Origin: a bacterium
GTDB lineage: Bacteria; Krumholzibacteriota; Krumholzibacteriia; JACNKJ01
DNA length: 6,330 bases
Direction of reading: 5' to 3'
NCBI GenBank assembly: GCA_014382085.1
Contig: JACNKJ010000040.1
Location: forward strand, 1-6,330
This document shows positions 1 to 5,531 of the stretch, piece by piece (positions within the stretch are counted from its first letter, which is position 1; every line of letters begins with the position of its first letter). A program made the position numbers and the translations under genes. A model generated the notes under the pieces. The model was not told the DNA's origin and searched no databases. It saw only the letters and a program-made list of their open reading frames with translations.

Positions 1-1343
1 ACTGCGCCGAGTGCCACACACCGCATTCCTCCAACAGCAAGAACTTGATGTCACTCTCCATGCATGATCCCGCGCAGGAGGGTGATTGCGAAGCTTGTCA
101 CAATGGGCCCGAAGACGATTTTCCCTTCGCTCTCAGTGGTGACGCCAATGCACTCTGCCTGGATTGTCATGATCGCGATGAACTGGCCCCCGAGGGCAGC
201 CACGATCCCGTTGCCGAGGGTGCCTGCTTGGATTGTCATTCGCCTCACGGTTCGGACTTCTCGAATCTCATGAATCGCTTGCCCAGTCGTATCTGCCTGG
301 AATGCCACGGGGACATCGTCGATGAACTCAATCTGGTTTCCCGGCATGAGCCGGCCAATCACGACTGTACACTCTGCCACACGGCTCACGGGCTCAGTGA
401 AAGTGCTCTCATCGTAGGCGATCGTCGTGAACTCTGTCTGGGTTGCCATGAGGATCAGGTGGCCGAGCAATCCATGAATCTGGTGCATTCACCTTTCGAA
501 GATGGCGATTGTCTCGACTGCCATCGTCCTCATGGTTCACGCTTCGAGAATCTTGTGGGAGAGCATCGATTCGATCTCTGCGCCTCCTGCCATGATGAAG
601 CCGAGGATTGGCTGCGCGATGGCTCCGCCCACACACCCATTAAGTCGGGCGACTGTAATGGCTGCCATAGCCCACACGCCTCCAACATTCCCGGTCTGCT
701 CAAGGCCGAACAGAATACCCTTTGCCTGGATTGCCATGTCGAGCAACTCGAGGGGCCTGACAGTTATGTCCATTCGCCCTTTGAAGAGCGCGATTGCACA
801 TCCTGTCACCTTCCTCACTCCTCGAAAGAGAAGGGCTTGCTGACCGAGGCGATGCCGGGACTCTGCGAGAGCTGCCATGATCCATTTGGTCCCGGTGCAC
901 ATGCGCCCGCGGCTCAAGGCGATTGTATGGCCTGCCACCTGCCTCATCACGGCAAGCTGGCCGGCTTGTTGCCCGATCGACCTGATCGCCTTTGCTTTAT
1001 CTGCCATGCGGATATTCAGGAGAGCATGGCCCAGGGCCTTGCACACGATCCGGCGGCGGAGGGCGATTGCCTGCTCTGCCATCTACCGCATGAATCGGCA
1101 CATCCAGCATTGTTGGCCGAGGCCATGCCTGCCGTTTGCCTGGACTGTCACGACGGCGATGATCGCGAATTCAAAGCCCTTCACTTGAACCTGCCGGGTG
1201 AGAAACTGGATTGCCGAAAATGTCACGATGCCCACGCCTCACCCAGACCCAAACTAGTACATGAGTTGGCCCACGATCCGTTCAGCGAGGGAGATTGTGT
1301 CGCCTGTCACCCTGAAGCCGACAGCAATGGAGGTGTGCGATGA
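1..1343 (+). CDS. Doubled-CXXCH multiheme cytochrome c, 5'-partial (19 haem motifs visible)
   Basis: The reading frame is open from base 3 (first codon is the Cys of a CAECH motif) to TGA 1341-1343, giving 446 visible residues; the true start and any signal peptide lie upstream. Nineteen CxxCH haem c attachment motifs begin at visible residues 1, 29, 52, 75, 98, 122, 145, 170, 193, 218, 241, 265, 288, 308, 331, 356, 379, 404 and 432. They form the paired pattern H-x-P...GDCxxCHxPH...LCxxCH typical of the doubled-CXXCH family (Paired_CXXCH_1). Most pairs supply two extra histidines (HxP and CHxPH), enough for bis-histidine ligation of both haems. No catalytic domain or membrane helix is seen, so electron transfer (a periplasmic or surface 'wire') is the likely role; this is inference. 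The stop overlaps the next gene's start (ATGA), so the two are probably made together. Family assignment is firm; redox partner and location are unknown. Confidence 0.95.
   Translation, partial: CAECHTPHSSNSKNLMSLSMHDPAQEGDCEACHNGPEDDFPFALSGDANALCLDCHDRDELAPEGSHDPVAEGACLDCHSPHGSDFSNLMNRLPSRICLECHGDIVDELNLVSRHEPANHDCTLCHTAHGLSESALIVGDRRELCLGCHEDQVAEQSMNLVHSPFEDGDCLDCHRPHGSRFENLVGEHRFDLCASCHDEAEDWLRDGSAHTPIKSGDCNGCHSPHASNIPGLLKAEQNTLCLDCHVEQLEGPDSYVHSPFEERDCTSCHLPHSSKEKGLLTEAMPGLCESCHDPFGPGAHAPAAQGDCMACHLPHHGKLAGLLPDRPDRLCFICHADIQESMAQGLAHDPAAEGDCLLCHLPHESAHPALLAEAMPAVCLDCHDGDDREFKALHLNLPGEKLDCRKCHDAHASPRPKLVHELAHDPFSEGDCVACHPEADSNGGVR
87..1151 (+). repeat. Eight tandem haem-pair repeats within the first cytochrome
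   Basis: Eight consecutive two-haem units start at visible residues 29, 75, 122, 170, 218, 265, 308 and 356. In all eight the two CxxCH motifs start exactly 23 residues apart, while the stretch between units varies (20-25 residues from CxxCH start to next CxxCH start). The DNA is only loosely repeated (recurring GGCGATTGC-type codons), so these are old protein-level repeats rather than a recent tandem expansion. Confidence 0.85.
1329..1334 (+). promoter_or_regulatory. Ribosome binding site for the second cytochrome
   Basis: GGAGGT lies inside the last codons of the upstream cytochrome, with about six bases before ATG 1340. It supports ATG 1340 as the start and suggests both reinitiation after the upstream stop and fresh initiation are possible. 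Confidence 0.75.
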
Positions 1344-2548
1344 GATACCTGATCATACTTCTCTTCGCCGCACTACCTGCTTTTGCCGAATCTCCTGTGA
1401 CCGTGGACGAACCCGCAGTCTGCTTCCAATGCCATGACGATGTGGAGGAGCAAGGAGACCAGCGCCACGTTCACAGTGCCTTCGACGGTGGAAAGTGCTC
1501 GGACTGTCACAATCCTCATGCGGCGAGGCATGCAGCCTTGCTCAACGAAGATCCGCGGGCTTTCTGTTTGAATTGCCATGAAGAGACGGCGGAGGAACTG
1601 AAGCTGAACTCGAGTCATGCGCCAGCCGCGTCGGGTGATTGCGGAACCTGTCACCACCCTCACGCCTCGGATCACGCCGGACAGCTGCGCCGGGCGGCTT
1701 TCCAGCTTTGCAGTGAGTGTCATGTTCAGGTTGAAGACTGGCTTGCCCGTCCCGTGGTGCACGCGCCAGTGGACGAACAAGATTGTCTGGGTTGCCATCT
1801 GGCTCATGGATCGGATGAAGAGCGCTTGCTGGTGGAGGGTGTTCCCGCCATCTGCCTGGACTGTCATGATGTGGATGATGATTTCGTCGCTCTCCACGAA
1901 GGTCGCGCCATCGGCGATTCGGATTGCACGGCCTGCCACGATCCGCATGCTGCTCAGCGACCGTCACTGCTCCGCGCCAATCAGCACGATCCTTTTGCGG
2001 AAGGCGATTGCGCAACCTGTCACGGTTCAGGAACAAATCGAAACTCCTTTGAAATTCGCATGGACACGTCCACCTTGTGCCTGACCTGTCACGAAGACTT
2101 GGGTGAAGAGTTCGAGCGGGATTTCCATGGGCATCTTATGCAGGAAGGTTCCTGCGTGAATTGTCATAACCCTCATGCCGCTGATGGTGAGGCCTTGCTC
2201 ATCGCCCGCCAGAGCGTGCTTTGCATGCGCTGCCACTTTGAGGAAGCGGCCATTCGCGGCGAGAAGGAACGTTTCCTCACTCATTCGGGCATGGACTGCA
2301 TCGAATGCCATCTTCCCCATGGCGCCGAGAACTCGCTCATATTGCGCAGTCTCGATGTGGATCTGTGCCTGGGTTGTCATGAGGAATCACATCGCGGCGG
2401 ACACCCTGTGGGGCCGGAGATCATCGACAAACGCACGGGAACAGCCGTGACCTGCCTCAGTTGTCATCAGCTACACGGGCCGCCTCACGAATTCTATCTG
2501 CCCCTGGACCCCTCAATGGATCTTTGTATTCAGTGTCATAAGAAGTAG
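1340..2548 (+). CDS. Exported doubled-CXXCH cytochrome c, 16 haem motifs
   Basis: A 402-residue protein. It opens with a short Sec signal peptide (MRY, then a hydrophobic run, probable cleavage after AFA at residue 16). Sixteen CxxCH motifs begin at residues 28, 53, 76, 101, 124, 149, 172, 196, 224, 247, 272, 295, 320, 343, 372 and 396. Spacing alternates 25/23 over most of the length, with paired HxP...CxxCHxPH histidines for bis-His haems, as in the doubled-CXXCH family. The layout reads as seven haems, a two-haem junction (196/224), then seven haems. The last haem is only two residues from the C-terminus, and there is no membrane anchor after the signal peptide. Residues 163-228 closely match the end of the upstream cytochrome, so the two are paralogous. 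ATG 1340 is fixed by a good GGAGG site and the signal peptide. It is probably a soluble periplasmic or secreted electron carrier; its partners are not visible here. Confidence 0.96.
   Translation: MRYLIILLFAALPAFAESPVTVDEPAVCFQCHDDVEEQGDQRHVHSAFDGGKCSDCHNPHAARHAALLNEDPRAFCLNCHEETAEELKLNSSHAPAASGDCGTCHHPHASDHAGQLRRAAFQLCSECHVQVEDWLARPVVHAPVDEQDCLGCHLAHGSDEERLLVEGVPAICLDCHDVDDDFVALHEGRAIGDSDCTACHDPHAAQRPSLLRANQHDPFAEGDCATCHGSGTNRNSFEIRMDTSTLCLTCHEDLGEEFERDFHGHLMQEGSCVNCHNPHAADGEALLIARQSVLCMRCHFEEAAIRGEKERFLTHSGMDCIECHLPHGAENSLILRSLDVDLCLGCHEESHRGGHPVGPEIIDKRTGTAVTCLSCHQLHGPPHEFYLPLDPSMDLCIQCHKK
1421..2539 (+). repeat. Haem-repeat array in the second cytochrome (7 + 2 + 7)
   Basis: CxxCH start-to-start spacings are 25,23,25,23,25,23, then 24 and 28 across the junction, then 23, then 25,23,25,23,29,24. 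The two seven-haem blocks (residues 28-176 and 247-400) share this rhythm and the CHNPHAA motif near their first full pair, so the protein looks internally duplicated. Confidence 0.75.
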
Positions 2549-2570
2549 CAGAGAGATATAGACATGAAAC

Positions 2571-2606
2571 AGCCGGAGAGTGCTCGACTCTCCGGCTATT
2601 TCTTTT
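2571..2606 (+). terminator. Intrinsic terminator after the cytochrome operon
   Basis: AGCCGGAGAG (2571-2580) and CTCTCCGGCT (2588-2597) form a perfect 10-bp GC-rich stem, extendable by one T-A pair into a loop of five bases, followed by ATTTCTTTT. It sits 22 bases after the stop of the 16-haem cytochrome and before the end of the convergent gene. GAAA (2566-2569) and TTTC (2599-2602) could lengthen the stem past one mismatch. On the opposite strand the tail (GTTTCATG) is poor in T, so termination of the convergent transcript would be weaker. Confidence 0.9.
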
Positions 2607-2633
2607 CATGCATTGGCTCAGCGCCTGATGGTC

Positions 2634-3431
2634 TTACCTGGCCGCCAGCATCTCCATCGAACTCGAGTCCGTTCCATGCTCGTGGCAACCCTGACAAAGC
2701 CCGTAGCGCTGTTCGAAGGCCACGAGAAGGTCTTCATCGCTGCTGGTGAGTCTGTGGCATGTGGCACATTCAATCTGTTGATCGAAAAGCTGGATACGAG
2801 GGTCGAGCACATTGCGAATGCGCAGTGTCGGATCTTCACCCCCGGGCAGCATGGCCACGCCATAAGAGTGACTGGCATGCTCATTGAACCTGGGAGTGCC
2901 TATGGGGATCAGATCCGAGGACAGGGCATTGCTATTGGAACTGTGACACGCAAGGCAGGCGTCCGATGGCGAAAGAGCTTCCAAATTCAATTCGCCGGAA
3001 TGATAAAGCTGTGCAGCCTCGCGATGACCCATGGATATCTGGCTCAGGTCACCGTCCATGGAGTGACAGGCGGCGCAGTGGCCTTCGCTGTCACTGAAGG
3101 TCGTCGGCAGGAAACCGCTGCCGGTGGCAGTGACCATCTGTGTGGGTTCGTGAAAGACATGGCATTCATTGCATCGGCGGCCCGGTTGCCCGTGGAATCC
3201 TAAACGATCCACCGCGGAACCGGATCCCATTGCGTGACAGGATATGCATGCCGCATCAACGTTCATGGCTGCATAGCCCGACGTGTCGCGATCCCTGTCG
3301 AATGAATGACATTGTGAACAATTGGCCTGCTCATGGCCCTGATTAATCCCGCTCTCAATAGCCATCGCGCCGCAGACTGGGGGAAGCAACGCGAGGAGAA
3401 GAGCGAGGATGAGCGATGCCCGAGTGCTCAT
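2634..3431 (-). CDS. Exported seven-haem c-type cytochrome
   Basis: A 265-residue protein read from ATG at 3431 down to TAA at 2636-2634. Residues 1-24 are a signal peptide: MSTR, a Leu/Ala-rich core, and probable cleavage after AMA. Seven CxxCH motifs start at residues 38, 62, 87, 119, 159, 222 and 246. Nine further histidines (33, 80, 94, 118, 136, 144, 185, 188, 252) could be distal ligands, so all seven haems could be bis-His. Spacing is irregular (24-63 residues), unlike the strict pairs of the neighbouring cytochromes; only the third motif (CNECHVFHEP) resembles them. An in-frame ATG at 3449 would put the strong AGGAGG site inside the gene, so the downstream start is preferred. Cys20 is preceded by Val, a poor lipobox, so a lipoprotein is unlikely. 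It is convergent to the two large cytochromes and probably a periplasmic electron carrier. I do not recognise a named family beyond cytochrome c. Confidence 0.95.
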   Translation of the reverse strand: MSTRASLILALLLALLPPVCGAMAIESGINQGHEQANCSQCHSFDRDRDTSGYAAMNVDAACISCHAMGSGSAVDRLGFHGQPGRRCNECHVFHEPTQMVTATGSGFLPTTFSDSEGHCAACHSMDGDLSQISMGHREAAQLYHSGELNLEALSPSDACLACHSSNSNALSSDLIPIGTPRFNEHASHSYGVAMLPGGEDPTLRIRNVLDPRIQLFDQQIECATCHRLTSSDEDLLVAFEQRYGLCQGCHEHGTDSSSMEMLAAR

Positions 3432-3437
3432 CCGAAT

Positions 3438-3443
3438 CCTCCT
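3438..3443 (-). promoter_or_regulatory. Ribosome binding site deciding the start of the seven-haem cytochrome
   Basis: On the minus strand AGGAGG is followed by ATTCGG and then ATG at 3431. This is a near-perfect Shine-Dalgarno sequence at ideal spacing. It excludes the longer reading from ATG 3449, which would translate through it, and leaves a standard positively charged signal-peptide N-terminus. Confidence 0.85.
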
Positions 3444-3463
3444 GATCATATGTATCTGACCTT

Positions 3464-3490
3464 AGATCGGCAACTGAGGTTGATCGCTTA
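3464..3490 (-). promoter_or_regulatory. Candidate promoter of the seven-haem cytochrome (sigma-28-like)
   Basis: On the minus strand TAAG (3490-3487), 15 bases and GCCGATCT (3471-3464) resemble the FliA/sigma-28 consensus TAAA-N15-GCCGATAA. The element ends 32 bases before the ATG. A competing sigma-70-like reading is TTGCCG (3473-3468), 17 bases, TATGAT (3450-3445), but that would start transcription within the ribosome binding site. Neither is proven. Confidence 0.3.
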
Positions 3491-3540
3491 AACCCTTTAA
3501 AAATAGAGGGATCGATGAACCTTCGCACGGAATCCTGCGC

Positions 3541-3581
3541 CGCGATGGGAGCATTTTTTCAGTTCTGATATCGCGATGGGA
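3541..3581 (+). repeat. 10-bp direct repeat CGCGATGGGA
   Basis: Two identical copies at 3541-3550 and 3572-3581 are 31 bases apart start to start, about three helical turns. They could be operator half-sites on one DNA face. No known regulator motif is recognised. Confidence 0.4.
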
Positions 3582-3722
3582 ATGGAAGGGGAGAAGCGCC
3601 ACGCGGAAATGGATGCTGTTTCGCTGAGCGCAGCTTGGCCCCTTATCGGCAGGTAGTGTCGTTTACTTGAGCGATTTTTTCGTCAGATCGACAGTTTTTT
3701 TGAAGGACTTCTTTTTGCCGGT

Positions 3723-3749
3723 CAAGTCGAGGCACTTCAAGGCCGATCT
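3723..3749 (+). promoter_or_regulatory. Candidate promoter of the HDOD gene (sigma-28-like)
   Basis: CAAG (3723-3726), 15 bases and GCCGATCT (3742-3749) mirror the element before the divergent cytochrome and partly match TAAA-N15-GCCGATAA. It ends 44 bases before ATG 3794. T-tracts immediately upstream (3675-3716) could act as an UP-like or curved region. The -35 part is weak, so this is tentative. Confidence 0.3.
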
Positions 3750-3793
3750 CAACCTCAAAGGATCGATTCACACCGGAGAAGGAGTCCTCCTAC

Positions 3794-4753
3794 ATGGGGA
3801 TACTCGATAAAGTCCGACGCCATGCTTGGGTGGCATCGGGGAACTTCGCATCGATGTTCAAGAACGTGGAACTGCCTACTCTGCCTGAGGCCACAACGCG
3901 TCTCATTCGTGAGGTCAGTAGCGAAGATCCCGACATTCACAAGATCGAGCAGATCATCAGCGCCACGCCCGAACTTTCGGCGAAGGTCATTCGCGTGATC
4001 AACTCCTCGCTCTATTCACTTCCCAATCAGGTGACCTCGGTCTTCCACGCCATGAACATGCTGGGCTTTGCGAAGATTCGCGAAATCTCCTTGGGTTTTG
4101 CCGTTGCCAATACACTTCCCGAGCCAAAAGAAGGGCTTTTCGATCACGAAGCTTTTTGGACCGACTCTCTCACTCGCGCACTCCTGGCCCGATCCTTCAC
4201 GAAGCAATTCAGGCCAGGGTCTGAAGACGAAGCCTTCACCTCAACCTTGCTGGCCGACGTGGCAGTTCCCGTTCTGCTGTCCGCCTGGGAGGATTACTAC
4301 AGCCCTCTGGTTGCGCAATGGACGGAGAGCCCTGAGCGCTTATCGCGTCTGGAGAGGCAGGCTTTCAACTGGGATCACGCCCAGGCCGGCGCCTGGATTC
4401 TACAATCCTGGGGTTTTCCGGAAGAGATGGTTGCCTATGTGGGCACGCACAATCTTGGTCCCAAGGCTCTTGAGGAATGTGAGTTGGATCAGACCCTCGC
4501 CATGCCCATGGCCTTGGCATCTTTGGCGCCGAGCATCCTCAAGCCCGACATGGAGCGAGCGGAAAGACTTGTGAAGGCAAGCCGGGAGACCTTGAACATG
4601 AGGCAGGAGTTGCTGGAGAAACTACTGGCCGATGCACGATTGGATCTGGATGAAATGCGCGATCTTTTCAACATATCCTCCGAGCGTGCCTTCCTGGGTT
4701 TGGATGTGCTTGATCAGGCGCTTCAGCGATGCTTTCAGGAAGTGCAGCCATGA
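3794..4753 (+). CDS. HDOD-domain signalling protein
   Basis: A 319-residue protein whose N-terminal two thirds match the HDOD domain. Visible marks are LPTLPE (27-32), DPDIHKIEQII (45-55), TPELSAKVIRVINSS (58-72) with the conserved Asn-Ser, and a HAMNMLGFAKIREI helix (85-98). A later DHAQAGAWILQSWGFPEE segment begins at residue 194. HDOD proteins resemble HD phosphohydrolases but lack the metal-binding HD residues. They generally act as non-catalytic regulators in c-di-GMP, motility or stress signalling. No GGDEF, EAL or receiver domain is attached; the C-terminal 80 or so residues are charged, helical and unassigned. The start has a GGAG site nine bases upstream. The stop overlaps the start of the HPP gene (ATGA), so both are probably one operon. 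The specific target is unknown. Confidence 0.94.
   Translation: MGILDKVRRHAWVASGNFASMFKNVELPTLPEATTRLIREVSSEDPDIHKIEQIISATPELSAKVIRVINSSLYSLPNQVTSVFHAMNMLGFAKIREISLGFAVANTLPEPKEGLFDHEAFWTDSLTRALLARSFTKQFRPGSEDEAFTSTLLADVAVPVLLSAWEDYYSPLVAQWTESPERLSRLERQAFNWDHAQAGAWILQSWGFPEEMVAYVGTHNLGPKALEECELDQTLAMPMALASLAPSILKPDMERAERLVKASRETLNMRQELLEKLLADARLDLDEMRDLFNISSERAFLGLDVLDQALQRCFQEVQP
4737..4742 (+). promoter_or_regulatory. Ribosome binding site of the HPP gene
   Basis: AGGAAG lies seven bases before ATG 4750, inside the end of the HDOD gene. It favours ATG 4750 over the in-frame ATG at 4729, which lies upstream of this site. Confidence 0.65.
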
Positions 4754-5472
4754 AGCTTGCCGGTACCGGACCTCAAGGAACATTCCTCTTTCGAGCCATC
4801 GCCATCATCTCGCGATTCAGATTTAGCTATCTGCATCGAAGCACCGGCCATCGTCAGTGGCCGCTGGTCCTTTTCGTTCTGCTCACCGGCAGCACAGCGT
4901 TGGGTATCATTTCCTTGGCGGCATGGTTCACAAAACTTCCGCTTCTCTTTCCACCTTTGGCACCCTCGGCCTTCATTCTCTTCTACACGCCCATGAGCGA
5001 GCAGGCCAGCCCGCGCAGCGTGTTCGTTTCCCATGCCATGGGAGTTGCCGCGGGCTTCGCGTCTCTCTGGATCATGAACTGGATCTTCCCCGACGCAGGC
5101 CTCTTAACCAGCACTGCGCTGAACGGGCCGCGCATTATGACCACGGCACTGGCTATGGCCCTGGTCAGCGTGGGCATGATCGGCATGAGCAGTCCCCATC
5201 CTCCCGCCGCGGCCACGACCTTGATCGTTGCCACCGGCTTTCTCATCGAGCCGGCCCATGTCCTCGGTCTCATGGGAGCCGTGACCTTGCTCATACTGGA
5301 AGCGACCTTCTTCATTCGCATTCAAGCGGGGCTTCCTTATCCAATCTGGCGGGCAGATCCGGATGTGAGTCGCCGCTTCGGCTCACTGGCGGGCATTCCC
5401 AAGTCAGGGGCCACCTTTTGGGAGCATCTCATGGTGGGAGCGGTGTTTTCCAATCGGGATGAAGACGACTAA
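4750..5472 (+). CDS. HPP-family integral membrane protein
   Basis: A 240-residue protein with the HPP family signature SSPHPPAAATT (HPP at residues 150-152) and the second family motif FPPLAPSA (67-74). Hydrophobic segments are at about 37-60, 66-80, 91-113, 127-146 and 169-190, fitting a small polytopic inner-membrane protein of the usual single-HPP-domain length. There is no C-terminal CBS domain, which some relatives carry; the tail ends in an acidic NRDEDD. Plant and cyanobacterial relatives have been linked to nitrite transport across membranes, but a transport role here is inference only. Its start overlaps the stop of the HDOD gene, implying coupled translation and perhaps a functional link, though no pairing of these two families is known to me. 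No terminator is seen in the 59 bases after it. Confidence 0.94.
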   Translation: MKLAGTGPQGTFLFRAIAIISRFRFSYLHRSTGHRQWPLVLFVLLTGSTALGIISLAAWFTKLPLLFPPLAPSAFILFYTPMSEQASPRSVFVSHAMGVAAGFASLWIMNWIFPDAGLLTSTALNGPRIMTTALAMALVSVGMIGMSSPHPPAAATTLIVATGFLIEPAHVLGLMGAVTLLILEATFFIRIQAGLPYPIWRADPDVSRRFGSLAGIPKSGATFWEHLMVGAVFSNRDEDD

Positions 5473-5531
5473 TCGAGGCTTTGGATAAATAGCGGGTGGC
5501 AGAGTGCCTGGGAATCTGCGACATTGCGCCC

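Larger units (their letters stand above)
3432..3793. other. Divergent non-coding promoter region
   Basis: These 362 bases separate the minus-strand cytochrome from the plus-strand HDOD gene. I see no convincing gene. Contents: a promoter-like element before each gene, a direct repeat CGCGATGGGA (3541-3550 and 3572-3581), and T-tracts at 3554-3559, 3675-3680, 3695-3701 and 3712-3716. No rho-independent terminator or recognisable riboswitch was found. Confidence 0.7.

Noticed and set aside
45..50. TTG/ATG as the start of the first cytochrome
   Set aside because: The frame is open to the left edge and encodes a CAECH haem motif at 3-17 that fits the repeat pattern, and no signal peptide follows base 45; the gene is simply truncated.
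537..1082. Long minus-strand open frame opposite the first cytochrome
   Set aside because: It is antisense to a clearly coding, motif-rich gene and shows no recognisable domain; long open shadow frames arise from the biased repeated codons.
1..2548. CRISPR-like or regulatory DNA repeats (recurrent GGCGATTGC)
   Set aside because: The repeats are imperfect, in frame and encode the GDCxxCH haem motif; they reflect protein repeats.
2580..3203. Plus-strand open frame of 207 codons over the seven-haem cytochrome
   Set aside because: The minus strand carries a signal peptide, seven CxxCH motifs and a strong ribosome site; the plus frame overlaps the terminator hairpin and resembles no family.
2634..3431. 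Lipoprotein signal (Cys20) on the seven-haem cytochrome
   Set aside because: The residue before Cys is Val and two prolines precede it, which does not fit a lipobox; AMA cleavage is more likely.
3541..3793. Cyclic-di-GMP (GEMM-I) riboswitch before the HDOD gene
   Set aside because: A stretch near 3645-3660 (CGGCAGGTAGTGTCG) recalls one part of the motif, but the conserved ACGCAAAGCCUCCGG-type core and paired helices are absent.
4729..4749. ATG 4729 as the start of the HPP gene
   Set aside because: It lies upstream of the AGGAAG site and would give a 25-base overlap; ATG 4750 has proper spacing and the common ATGA junction.
4857..5462. Alternative plus-strand frame of about 200 codons inside the HPP gene
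   Set aside because: Its composition is rich in His, Gly, Arg and Ser without domain features, while the HPP frame has membrane segments and family motifs.
5498..5508. GGCA-GAG-TGCC hairpin between the HPP and rlmL genes as a terminator
   Set aside because: The stem has only four pairs and no T-tract follows.
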